Source of the DNA: Pyrenophora tritici-repentis
Taxonomy: Eukaryota > Ascomycota > Dothideomycetes > Pleosporales > Pleosporaceae
Direction of reading: 5' to 3'
Assembly (NCBI RefSeq): GCF_003171515.1
Contig: NC_089390.1
Coordinates: 5,332,001 to 5,396,000 of the forward strand
DNA length: 64,000 nucleotides
Positions within the stretch are counted from its first letter, which is position 1. Each line of letters begins with the position of its first letter. The translations under genes were made by a program, and so were the position numbers. The notes beneath the pieces were generated by a model. The model was given only the letters and a program-made list of their open reading frames with translations. It did not search any database and had not been told where the DNA came from. Below are positions 10,648 through 21,602 of this stretch, one piece after another.

Positions 10648-12154
10648 TCATTTCCGTTGTGGCAGGTCGGGGACCTCTACTAGCTGCTCTGTGCTGTTCA
10701 GTCGCTCTAGGTTCTTGACTGACGTCGTTTCTGACCAGTTCTTTGGAGAAGTGCTTGGCTTCCAGTCGCTTGCGGCGTCGCTTTCACCTTCAACCTGCAC
10801 ATGTATGTCGGTGACGACTTGTATATCTCTTGCTTCATCTGACGCCGCTGTTCGGGTTGTTCGGGATGTGTTCATGGCGAAGCTTTCTTTGGTGCGCGGC
10901 AACTTGCTGCTCCGCCTGCTCCCGTACGTGGCATTTGGTGGTCGGGAGAACTGGCTCGGGTGTCGCGATGTAAATGCTCTAGGGAACCATTGTGTAACCA
11001 GTGGCCGTAGTATCGGTAGGCAAGCGCATATGATTCCGACATTAGCTTCGACGGAACTCCAAGTTGCTGCAGCTGGGTTGTCGTAGGTTGGGTCCGGCGA
11101 GTTCGAGATTGCGACGAGTGAATGTAGTCGCAGGATTGATACGATGCACACACTAAAGGGTGATGGTTAGTGCATGATCTCATGGTGTTTGACAAGGATG
11201 GGCATGCTGGATAATGGGAGTGTGGTACGGCATATGCTGCACGGTGATGCAACGCGACAAGTGTCGCATAGTGTAACGGAGTTGTAACCGATGAAACGGT
11301 CGCGCCACACCGAAGGCCGTGGAAGTGAGGGATTTGGGAACACTTACAGTCCGCCAACTGCAAAGATGGCAATGAGGCCAATCTTTTGTTTTCGGCCTAG
11401 GTTGAGGCTGCGTATGACTGGAATAGGTAGGATGATGATTGCAAAGTCGGTGAGGATGTTGATGCCTGCGTTGGTGAACCACACTGCGAACTGGTTGAGG
11501 CATTTGGCCGGCTCCCTGGTCCAAAACGCTCGGATTGGTACGCATTCGAATATGCTCGAAAAGACGGTCCAGAAGGTGTATCCAACTACGACTCCCATGG
11601 TGAGATAGTTTGCGATGAGGAACTTCCTTGTCGTAAAGATGCGTTTATATTGGAGTAGTATAGACCCCTTTGTTAGGCCAAGTGAAAGATAGTAAAAGAT
11701 GAGCGAGGACCAGAAGGACTAGAGTTTCATGTTAGTACGACGGCGTGAAGGCAGATGTAGGGATCCTTGCCTTGAGGAACTTGGTCATGGCATCGTGCGA
11801 TACATCGGTGATGTGCCAACCCATACCATATTGGGCTTCTATTCGCAGTCAGTCTTGAACAGAAAGGGGGTCCCAAGTGGATACGGAGTCTATACTTACG
11901 GATGCCAATGCAGATTGTCAGGCCTATGGAGCAAAACTGGCAAAATGTTAGCGCAAAGAAGGGATATATGTATGAAGAATACGAGTACTGACCATTGCCA
12001 CGGCGATGCCAAAATCCTCAATACCAGCACATCGTATAATGTAGATTCGTGTGTACAGCCGAAGACAAACGATGGTGAAGGCGACGGCCGTGAATGCAGA
12101 GGAGAGTTCGACTGCTTGTTCGCCTCTGGGGTTACCAGACAATGATCCAGCCAT
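10648..12154 (-). CDS. Pth11-like GPCR / fungal rhodopsin-domain membrane protein
   Basis: A plasma-membrane receptor-like protein of the large Pezizomycotina family related to Pth11. Members are proposed to sense surface or chemical cues upstream of cAMP/MAPK signalling. The ATG at 12154 (MAGSLSGN) starts five exons: 12154-11993, 11936-11900, 11838-11771, 11718-11348 and 11152-10648. Together they encode about 380 residues, in frame throughout. Family hallmarks are visible: 'GMGWHITDVS', 'FWTVFSSIFECVPIRAFW', 'CLNQFAVWFTNAGINILTDF', 'LPIPVIRSLNLGRKQK' and a late 'CLPILRPLV'. There are about seven hydrophobic segments and a hydrophilic Ser/Thr-rich cytosolic tail. There is no N-terminal CFEM domain. 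Intron 3 is GC-AG with a perfect TACTAAC branch site. The ligand is unknown. Confidence 0.9.
11719..11770 (-). other. GC-AG intron with TACTAAC branch site
   Basis: The donor reads AAG|GCAAGG and the acceptor CTCTAG|T. 'GTACTAAC' lies about 20 bases before the acceptor. Removing these 52 bases joins 'MTKFLK' to 'SFWSSLIFYY' in frame. Confidence 0.8.
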
Positions 12155-15100
12155 GATATGGTAGCGAGTGCCGAAAGGTGACCAGAGACGGTTGGACAAG
12201 CAAGGCTGCGGGGGAAAGGGTGGAGTATTTGATACTTGGGAGAATAGCCTAGAATAAGATTGGTAGTGTATGGGCATTGTCGGTGGCTTTGACATAAGCG
12301 TACCTGGGGCACGTCCCCCGCTTCCGGTGCACCCGCTGAACAGTCGCATTCGCCAAATCTTCCGCGGAAACCTGGCTCCTTGACCCTGGATGAACACCTC
12401 CTGCATGGCCACGAGTCGAAACTACAGGTGTGGAATCTGATGTGAGATAGTTGCAGGAGACTAGTCTCAGCATGTGCGGGTGACATGCCGGGCAGCCGGG
12501 ATCTACAGTATAAAGAATGGAGTCACGACAAAAAGTACCGAGCACAAGTCGTTGAAGGGCTGTAAAGTCCAATTGCAGCGTTGCAATGACTGCGGGTAAA
12601 ATGAGGCTCCATGGTTGGAGAAGAAATGTTTTAGATTGGCAGCAAACGGTGTCACCGCCCATGCCTAACCGGCGACGCTCAGTTTCAGATTGCCATGTCT
12701 CTGTGATTCGCTTCCATGCTTCGTGACGTGACGTGATTGTGCGGTTGCCAGTACGGTGTGCACAGTCGGGTCTACGTACTCTTTCTGACGCATACAGCCG
12801 GCGCAAAAGACTAGTTGCATGCCAGCCACCGAGGCGATGTGCAGAAAAGTCTTGGAGTGCCCATAAGTCATATGCAGGAACGTGGCATGTGGTGCTGTGG
12901 CGGAAGATGGGCGATGTCGTACAGGAGAGGGATTATCCAACTCGACGTCTGGCGCAAGCGAGCCTAACGCTCGGGACCGCAGGCGCGCAAGACTTCGGTC
13001 ATGTCGCGTGCCGTGTCCGCTATGTATGCACGGATCAATGCAGTTCAGAAACGGAACCACCTTTTACTTTGGACCGGTCAAGTAACATGTGTCACTGCAA
13101 TGTCAGATAAGCTTTCCAGGGCATCTGTTTTGATGTGGCAACTCTGAATTGCATTTTGTCGTGAAGATTTCTTGTCGTGTCTATGGTAGCCAGGTACCCT
13201 CCCTCAACTCGGTTCGGGCTCGGGCCGGCTTCTAGCGGCCTGGGCGTATCGCATTGTTGACAGCGCTTCACTTGGCCAGCCTTACCCACCTGTACCTTGA
13301 CGCCAGGCCCCTGTGGGGCCTTTTGGCAGTCAGGTGAACGATAGGGAACCGAGATTGGTTTAACCCGGAAAATCCCTCGATCTGATCATCGACTATCAAT
13401 GCTCTTCTCGATATCGAACTAAGCCGCCGACATTGGTCGAGCGAGAGGGCGAGAAACAGATGGCAAAGATCGACTATAGGCACGGGAGGAGGACTCAGGA
13501 GAAGAGCCACTGCGGCTTCTGATGCTACACGGATATCCCAGCATGTGTGCCGCCAGAGCGACGGCTGAGCGGTGCCCGAGGCCGGCTTTTTCTCGCTGCT
13601 ACTTGCTCTGACATTGGCAGCGGCCTGTAGCAGCTTCATGGTTCGCGGAACTGTGCTGTCGTCATTTCCATAGATTACATACCCAAGGCGAAGACAACGG
13701 CACGGCTAAAGTCTGAACATGGGCTTTGTTTGTTGCCGTTGGACTTTGCTTTTTCTTCGTTTCCCCGCGAAACAAGGTTTATTCGGTCCTGTTTCCCTGA
13801 GTTCGAAGATCCGAACCTGAGGATGCGTCTTGTAGTCGCACCCGTCTGTCTGTGTCAAACATTAGGATCGTCTCATAGCTTTGACGTAACGAGAATAGTG
13901 CCATGCACAGGCCTCGGCTTGCATGCGCGCCCAGACACTAAGCCTATCTGAGTACTCCTTCTGCTTCCTATTCCGTGTGATGCGTCGTTCATCATACCCA
14001 GATCGTCTCAAAGAACCCTGAGGTGTGAAGCGACAACACATGGCTGAACGGGCCCGTCGATCAGAGGCGGCTTGCAACTCAAGCCGTGTGAGGAAGAAAC
14101 GAGGAAGGACGAGCATTGCACCACGCTACATCAAGGTAACATCACGTCAAGGATTCCTCTCCTGCTACTTGGCCTTTCTCCCCTTTCTAACGCGCGCGCA
14201 TTGCGACGCTGCTCCAACGCTGGAATCAGCACCTCTTGTGGCCGGACGACTTGTGCGCTGCATCATTGGCGGGGTCGCACCTGCTACTCACACTATGACG
14301 CAGCTGCTCGTATCCAGCGCGAAACTGCCGGCTAGATCAAAGACGATTCGCCGTTGAGCATGGTCGAGCTTACGGCGCACATATTGTGATAGGCAGTCAT
14401 CACGGGTAGAGCGTAGATCCTCCCTGGCCATGTCTCGAGAACGCAATTTCGAAGCTTTCTCCGGGACCGCGTCATTGGTTCCTAACCATGCTATTCAACC
14501 CAGCGATCCGCTTTCTGGGTATTCTGGTTACATACAAAGCTTTGGAACCAATATCTCTCGCTGATGTCGAATGCGTACCTGGCGTCCAACTTGGGAAAAC
14601 CTCCGTACATGTTGAATCGGAGACGCAAACTCGACCCAAATCTGATCTTCGGACGAATATGAGGCCCCATACAGCCATCATCGACTGCCCGAAACCCTTT
14701 CCCTGCCACCAATCAATCTTCGCATGAATGCATGAGTCTTCTTCTAGTCAACGCGTCCAGACGAGGGTTGCGACGTCACTTTCTACCCTATCGGGCTGCC
14801 ATTGTATGTAGCAGGCACATTGCGACGCGCCACGATCCCCTCCGCATATCGGCCCTCCGCTCATCGACTACCCCAATTTTCCCAATGTCTCCAACGGTAT
14901 CGTCGATCCATTGAGCCTCAGTGCAAGTACCGAATACGCGATTTCGTCTAGGATATCAAGCGCCTTGCTGGGGACGTCGTTGTGCAAGCACTATTTACAT
15001 CGCTGGCTCTAACCTAAATGTCTAGCATACAAGCATCAGGGCGCTCTTTGCTTTTCCCATTGCTAAATCTAGGCGCGCAACCTCATCGCTTGCGGGCAGA

Positions 15101-17625
15101 CAGTCGGCCAACTACCCTACTAGGTATACTAAAAACAGTTCCAGGAAAACATGAGTCCCCTGGCGCACGGAGAGCATAAGATTCGCGTATATGATCTGAG
15201 GAAGGGTTTCCCAGGGTCCCCATCGAGGACCGGATAGACTTTGTGCCCGTTTGGCCGCTTTACAGCATACCACGAAGCGGGAAACAATAAATCATCATCA
15301 GCAAGAAACCAAATTTCTTTGTCGGCTTCATTGGTGCTTGGTAAACCGCCGTCGTATTGCCTGGGCATCGTTGAGCTAGTCGGAGCGATTGCATTTCGGA
15401 CGGAATTCCGCCACGGTGCGAATCGGTGGCTTGCAAATGATCACATCAGCTTCCTCCACACTCAGCAAAGCTTAAGGTAGACTACAAGGAAACAAAACAC
15501 TATCCAAGAACGACGATTTCTGGGACGCGAGGTGGGGGTGCAAGGGATTTGTAAGTATCTTTTTTGTCAAAGTTTCTCACAGGATGTGTCATCAACCTCA
15601 TCAAGGTTGCGCAATCACCAAGAACATCACGTGATATATCCCAAACTCGCACACCCCATTCTCTCAATGGTCAATCCCGCCATCAACTCAATTCTCAACC
15701 GATACGACCGTCCTTGAAAAGCAACTCTCTCTTCCCTCCCGTATCGTCACGCGTCCATCACACCCGTCTCGTAACCCCCACAATCCAATCCCGAACCGCA
15801 GCCCCAACAGCCGATCCCCGTACTCCCACACCACAGCCCTCCCAACACAACAAGGGTATAAAACTATCTCACATCCCCCCCACGCCCACCGTTTCAACAA
15901 ACGGTGACTTCACAAACACGACTCCAAAAATACGAGCTCAACCCCAGCACAGCACAAAGAAATAAACTTCTCTCCCCTTATAGCCGCCCCGGCAAGCCAA
16001 ACACCCGGATGATCGGACTCTACCCAAACGCCGAACGCGTGTACAGTGACATTCTCCCTTTATCAATATGAAGTATCGAGTATATACATGCATCTTGCGA
16101 TTAAGAAACAAAACAAGGCCAAATACGAGGTGGTAAGTGTCGCAGGTTTATTGATATAGTCTGCGGTGGCGTGATGGGTTCTTGTGGTGTTGAGCGCGGA
16201 TACGACTGTGCCGCTTGCGGCAGTTGTGTAAGTGTGTAAGTGTGTAAGGGTACAGGCAGTGTCTGTGCGTTATACATTGTTCATAACGTTTGTGGGGCAT
16301 GTTTGTAGGTGATGGACGCTGTGTGCACTGAGCGTTGGGAACGTGTGATGGGGTTATTTTTACGCATTTCTTGGTATCGATATTGGCTTTACTATGGGTG
16401 GGTTTCTCGTATTTGCACTTGTCTACTTTGACAAATGCCGTGGTTTCTGAACATGCGATGTTCTGTATCAAGTGAATACGCGCGCATGGGACATGAGTTC
16501 TCTCGTACAGTATAGGTTCAATCAGCTATATCGTATCACTGCAAACAATGGCTCGCTGATCTCCCGCGCCCCCAGAGTAATTCAAACGTTTAGCCAATGT
16601 TTCGTATACATAACTATACTACAAGCCTTTATAGATCCGACATTCCATCGTATCCTGTGGGGATAGTGGGTGCTGGAAGAATTGAAGGATTGAACTGAGG
16701 TTGTATTGTCTGAGTCTACAAACTGTATATGTAGGTGGGGGACCGTAAACAGCGCTAGTCCCAGATAGGCATCGTTCCATTACAAAGGTAAGTTGCGACT
16801 GCAGGAGCAGAGCAGGAGAGACCCCAAACCGTGACATATCCACATGCACGAATAAAGCATACACACAGTGACATGCAAAAGTCTCCGACATGCACACCAA
16901 CCACATGCTGTAGCTGTCACTGCTTGTTGTTACTTGCAATTCACATCTCGCACTCGCTCTCACCTCCTTTCGCCTACGTCAGTAAACATATCTTCACTCT
17001 CCTTTTTTCCTCGCCCGTCTTTCTTATAAACCCATCTTTTTCGGTTCTGCTTCCCCTCTCATTTACTCTACACACTTACTAGAATGTAGTCACCGCCACA
17101 ATCCTGTCCTCTTTATTGACTGTTCAAACAGTCTTTTCATTCCAACCTCACCACGCCGGTCTCGCTTCATGTTCTCAACGGCCGTTGCACATGACTACTG
17201 CTCCATGGGGGTATCAGGTATACTGTGAACTATATGCTGTATCCTTGTGTCGTGCATCATGGAGGCCAGAAGGGAAAGGTGGAGAGGATGCGGCGGAGTG
17301 GACTACGCTGAGACCAGGCCTGCATCTATAGCTATGGATACGCGGATCATCTCTTCTTTTCCGGTGTAGTTGCAGGCTAAGGAGCTATCTGAGTAGGATA
17401 TGCACAATAGCCTGTAGACTATTGATAGCGTGTCAAGTATGTACGGTGGAATCACATTGTTCTCAGCACACAAGCCCCCATCAGCAAATGTCAAAGAAAA
17501 AGACGTCCAAGTTTTCTACTCCTGGTACGGAGCCACTATATGCATCTACTCGGGAAACCATGGGTAGCCCAATGACGAGAAACATACATCAACGCAAAGC
17601 CACTGTCCATATCATCCGTATCACT
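12155..17625. other. 5.5-kb gene-poor region
   Basis: The 5' end should hold the Pth11-like gene promoter. Otherwise I find only short, low-complexity or antisense-type ORFs with no motifs, C/A-rich stretches near 15.7-15.95 kb, and copy B of the dispersed repeat at 16679-16837. There is no tRNA or convincing coding gene. Untranslated regions or lncRNAs cannot be excluded from sequence alone. Confidence 0.45.
16679..16837. repeat. dispersed ~150-bp repeat, copy B
   Basis: About 160 bp similar to 4681-4826 in the same orientation. Divergence is concentrated in the middle, and there is a small internal duplication ('caggagcagagcaggagaga' against 'caggagaga'). It lies in non-coding DNA, so here the repeat is separated from the gene that carries copy A. 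Confidence 0.85.
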
Positions 17626-20613
17626 CTAAACCAACGGTTTCCTCAACGGCTTAATGACTCCCTGCTTAACAATCACCCTCGGCCTCGTAACATCCTGATG
17701 CGTCTTCTTCGTAACCCACTCTTTCCCCTTTGGCACCCGCAAACTGCGCTCATACTGTTCCCTATTCTCAAACGGAAACGGCAAAGTGCCCGCCATATAC
17801 TTGACCGTAGGTTTAACCCTCTTCTCGTTGATAATGACTTTATCCAACTTCCTATCTTTGCGCTTATCGGCGCTGATGCCTGGTTTTTGAGTGACGGATT
17901 TGGCGCCGAGGTTGCGCTTTTGCTCGGCTTTGGACATGCCGTGGCCGGTCCAGGCGCCCCAGCCGGGGAGGTAGGAGACTGTTTCGGAAGATTCTTCTTC
18001 GGCAATTGTGGCGGCTTTTTCGGCCGAGAAGGTGGCTTCGACGTTGTCGCCGGCGAAACCTTTGGCGGTGAGGGCTTGGTTGCGGTGCACGAGGTCGAGG
18101 TCGATGCCTTCTTCTTCAAGGGCGGCGTCGTTTTGGTCGGAGTCGTCGTCTTGTCCTCCTAGGACAGTTGCCCAGCCGTCGTCATCGGCGGTGGTGACGC
18201 GCTGTTTGAGGAATTCGTCGACTTTGGTTTCTTGGGGCTGCGAGGCTGACTTTGACTTCTTCTGTTCTTTGGCCTTTGGAGTCGGCTTGGACTGGGCTTT
18301 GGATTTCTCTGAAGCAGCAGGCTTCGTGGTTGCCGGTGCTGGGAAGAGCTCGGGTTCCTTCGTGGCCTTCCTCTCCTTCTTTGCTTTGTTCAAGAAGGGG
18401 TTCGCCGCGCCACTTGCATCTTCCTCAGGCAGAGGTTGCGCAAAAGCCTTGTGCTGCTTACGGGTACCATTAGATAGCCCATTAACACCGTTCTTCTTTG
18501 GCGCTGGCCTCTGTTCCACATCCGATGCATCGCCGTCAACATTTACCTGTGCGTCCTCATTGTCTGATCTGGCATGCTCTTCGAACTCGCTGCGATTGAT
18601 CTGTATCGCAGGAGCAGAAACATCGGGATTAGGACCGTATCTTCTCCGTCCAGCCTTTGCCGCATTCTCATCAACCTCTTCGTTAGCACTGTCTTCGCCC
18701 GCAAGTTCACGCCGCAGGCTCTCAACAGCCTCGTCGTTTTGTACGCGCTTGGCAGCTTCTGATTTTTTCATAAAGGCCATATCCGCAATCTTCGACTTGC
18801 CAGTAGAGAATGGGTTCTCCTTCAGCTTGCCGAGCGATTGCTGCAATTTGTCATTGTCGGACTGGTCATCATCGTCATCATCGCTCTCTTCTTCCTCGCT
18901 GGGAAGATCCGAGCCTTCTTCATCATCGTCGCGGACAACTTTGCCCTCGACTCGGCGGCGAAGCTCCTCGTTGCGCCTAGCCATCTCAGTCACACCGTCA
19001 AGCGCATCTTGATCCCAGTTTGCTCTTCCTGTTGCCTTGATGCCCTTGGCCCATTTGCTCTCGCGATGCTTGGCACCCATGCGCTCTTCGGCTCTACGGC
19101 GATCATTGTATTCGCGCTCCTCTTCTGAGAGATCAACACCGTCTGCCTTGAGTTGTTCGCGCTCCTTCTCCAACATCCTTTCGCGCTCCTTTCTGTGCAC
19201 TCGTCGATACGCTTTACTCTTGATCTTCTTGATGCGCTTGGCGCGAACCTCTTCGCGGAACATGAGCTCTCGCTGCATTCGCAGTTCAGCACGTCGCCTA
19301 AGAACCTCTTCTACAGGAAGTTTGTTCGTCTGTAGCTCTTCCCATTTCGCTATCTTATCCTCGTCCTCTTGGCCATTTGATAGACCGCTTTGCTGAAGGA
19401 TGGATTGAATGGTACTCTCGAGGTCATTGGCAGGAGCTGCGGTTGTTGTGGGTAGCAGTGTCTTCTCTCCCATGGGTTCACCTCCACTTGCATTCTTCAG
19501 AGGGAACATAAGGTGCTCAGCCCGGCGATTACGCTTAATAGTGTCCGTCCATCTGTCGAGTGTCTCGTTTGCTTTGGCATTGGCTGCAGCGCGGTCGATC
19601 TTGTCCTGCTGTCGCTTTGGTAGAGGTGCATCCAATTTTCTAGCAATATCATTCCGCTTTGATGACTTGTCATCCTGCAGCAACTTGAGGGCTTTTTTCT
19701 TCTCTGCGTCTGCAACCTTGGGCTTGAAGCTGAGAAGATCGACCTTCCTGGAAACACCAAACTCATCGGGTGCAGCAGACTCGTGAACATCAACTCTCCT
19801 GCCTTTTGTCTTTTCGTCCTCTTTTGTCGCTAAAGACGAGATCAAGTTCTGCAGTTGAGCCTGACGGTCGTCATCATCTTCCTCATCGTCAGATGAAACA
19901 TCTGACTCCATGTTTCCTCCATTGTCGCTACCGCTGAGCTCGTCATCGCTGTCACCGAATCCCTCAGCCTTCTTTTTCTTATTCCTCTCCCTGCGCTCCT
20001 CTGCCTCATCCTCTTCGTACTGGTCCAGCGCAGTGGCAAGATCGATAGCATCTTCACCAAGGTCGTCTTCCTCCTCGTCCTCGCCATCTGCACTGTCGCC
20101 TTCATCCAGATCGATATCTCCGTCTTCGTCCTCAAGATCCTGTTGTCTCTTAGACTTCTTCGCCTTGCCCTTGTGGCTCTTTGAACTGCCGCGGAACGTG
20201 AAGCCTTCGAAGCGTTCCTCGTCACTCTCGCCAAAGGCTTCGTCAGAGTCGATGCTCTCGTCGTCATCGTCATTTTCTACGTGTCCCATCTGCCATGTGT
20301 TGCCCTCGGAGTCGCTTCCCTCATCAAAGCTCTCACTCCCACTTCTCCTCTTGCGCCGTTTCGGCTCAACGTCCTCGTCTTCGTCCTCCTCATCTTCGTC
20401 GTCATAATCGCGCGTCCGCTTACGCTTGAATGCCGGGTCGAATTCGCCGAGGCGGTTCTTGCGTATCTTCAGCTCATCCGGGTTCTCATACTGAGCGATA
20501 GCGAAAGCGTCCATGGCGCGCTTTGCCGCCTTTTTGGGGTTGCGCGCATTCGGGCGACTTTTTGCAGACGAGCTGCCGCTCTGGACTGAGCTGCGTGCTA
20601 CTCGGGGCGGCAT
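17626..20613 (-). CDS. UTP14: U3 snoRNP / small-subunit processome protein Utp14
   Basis: A nucleolar protein of the 90S pre-ribosome that activates the DEAH helicase Dhr1 during 18S rRNA maturation. It is a single exon of 995 codons. The start is the ATG at 20613 (MPPRVARSS), because the longer open frame upstream lacks an ATG and runs into the neighbouring promoter. The N-terminal third is highly acidic and Lys-rich with 'RKNRLGEFDPAFKRKR'. The middle holds the charged helical core ('KIKKIKSKAYRRVHRKER'). The C-terminus has the family signature 'YLPGWGAWTGHGMSKAEQKR' and ends with 'RPRVIVKQGVIKPLRKPLV'. The length matches fungal orthologues. It is divergently paired with the mitochondrial ribosomal protein gene, with 195 bp between the two start codons. 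Confidence 0.95.
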   Translation of the reverse strand: MPPRVARSSVQSGSSSAKSRPNARNPKKAAKRAMDAFAIAQYENPDELKIRKNRLGEFDPAFKRKRTRDYDDEDEEDEDEDVEPKRRKRRSGSESFDEGSDSEGNTWQMGHVENDDDDESIDSDEAFGESDEERFEGFTFRGSSKSHKGKAKKSKRQQDLEDEDGDIDLDEGDSADGEDEEEDDLGEDAIDLATALDQYEEDEAEERRERNKKKKAEGFGDSDDELSGSDNGGNMESDVSSDDEEDDDDRQAQLQNLISSLATKEDEKTKGRRVDVHESAAPDEFGVSRKVDLLSFKPKVADAEKKKALKLLQDDKSSKRNDIARKLDAPLPKRQQDKIDRAAANAKANETLDRWTDTIKRNRRAEHLMFPLKNASGGEPMGEKTLLPTTTAAPANDLESTIQSILQQSGLSNGQEDEDKIAKWEELQTNKLPVEEVLRRRAELRMQRELMFREEVRAKRIKKIKSKAYRRVHRKERERMLEKEREQLKADGVDLSEEEREYNDRRRAEERMGAKHRESKWAKGIKATGRANWDQDALDGVTEMARRNEELRRRVEGKVVRDDDEEGSDLPSEEEESDDDDDDQSDNDKLQQSLGKLKENPFSTGKSKIADMAFMKKSEAAKRVQNDEAVESLRRELAGEDSANEEVDENAAKAGRRRYGPNPDVSAPAIQINRSEFEEHARSDNEDAQVNVDGDASDVEQRPAPKKNGVNGLSNGTRKQHKAFAQPLPEEDASGAANPFLNKAKKERKATKEPELFPAPATTKPAASEKSKAQSKPTPKAKEQKKSKSASQPQETKVDEFLKQRVTTADDDGWATVLGGQDDDSDQNDAALEEEGIDLDLVHRNQALTAKGFAGDNVEATFSAEKAATIAEEESSETVSYLPGWGAWTGHGMSKAEQKRNLGAKSVTQKPGISADKRKDRKLDKVIINEKRVKPTVKYMAGTLPFPFENREQYERSLRVPKGKEWVTKKTHQDVTRPRVIVKQGVIKPLRKPLV

Positions 20614-20808
20614 TGTGGCGCTTAGTCGTCGTCGTAGTTGTTGCGGCAGCGGGCAGTTTTCAGCGTCTAAACTCGAAATCTTGGCTGCACTTTTTTTTGA
20701 GTCGTGGTCCGTGCCACCTCCGCGGCATCTCCGCAACGCCTTGTCCGACTTTACAATAGACGATAAACCCACGCTTCTGTATCGCAACGGTACTGTAAAT
20801 CCGCCAGC
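20614..20808. promoter_or_regulatory. shared divergent promoter, UTP14 / mL41
   Basis: Only 195 bp separate the start codons of two divergent genes, so both promoters and 5' UTRs must fit or overlap here. It is GC-balanced and contains a short T-run near 20690. Specific binding sites were not identified. Confidence 0.6.
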
Positions 20809-21313
20809 ATGTTCAAAGCCACGCCCCCTCTTCAAAAAATGTTGCGGCGTCTGCCGCTATCCCCCAAGCAAGCCGGAAAAGAATACTACAAAGGAAACCG
20901 CGTTGGTTCCATGGGCATCATCAACCGATACGGCAACTTCATACCGGACTGGAATAAGATACGGACATTTGTGTATCCGGAGCGAGGTACCAACAATAGC
21001 GATGTATGTAGGAAATCACGGCGCATTGGCACCTCGAACATTGTGCCTTTGTAGATGGAGCATAGAGGGTAGGGCTAATAATTGATAGTTGACACCCTTT
21101 GTGGCCGCAAGCATTCCAAAAGTACGATACAATGACTCCAATAACCCGGAAACCTACCCCAAGCGATTCGGAGGCGAGGATTATCTAAGCGCGTGGAAAA
21201 TGGCTGGTGGACATGATCTTGTGGAGGTTGAGACTGCTGCGGGGGATTCAAATGCGAAGACGCGGACAAATATGCCTACGCCATTTGAGGAGAGGCCGGC
21301 GACCAAGTCATGA
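20809..21313 (+). CDS. mitochondrial large-subunit ribosomal protein mL41 (yeast Mrpl27 family)
   Basis: A structural protein of the mitochondrial 54S subunit. Exon 1 (20809-21003) and exon 2 (21089-21313) are joined across an 85-base GTATGT...GATAG intron, giving 139 residues. The N-terminus 'LRRLPLSPKQAGKEYYKGNRVGS' and 'KIRTFVYPE', followed after the intron by 'LTPFVAASIP', are the family's conserved blocks. The basic, hydroxylated N-terminus fits mitochondrial import. It pairs divergently with UTP14. Confidence 0.92.
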
Positions 21314-21602
21314 CGCTGAGAAGTGAAGAGAGATATATAAAGCGTGGAGGATGTATGGTATCAGTTACTAGGATGAGGTGCACGTCGAGCAGGTCCAGCG
21401 AGCGGGCACAGCAAGTTGTTCAGCCCGGAATTCCAGATGGAGCGTCGTAGGAGAGGGCTGCATGCGGTGAGCATGATTGTACGGATTCACATAAAAACGT
21501 CAAGACGACGTCCTGTATACTGTACATTACCTGGGTATCAATTGCTCCCATATCAAACCTACCATACACTCCCAGCCACTGATCCCACAACCCTCCGTCT
21601 CC

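Noticed and set aside
17422..19012. Long plus-strand ORFs (17422-18162, 18008-19012)
   Set aside because: They are antisense to UTP14 and arise from its Glu/Asp/Lys/Ser-rich codons; low-complexity translations, no motifs.
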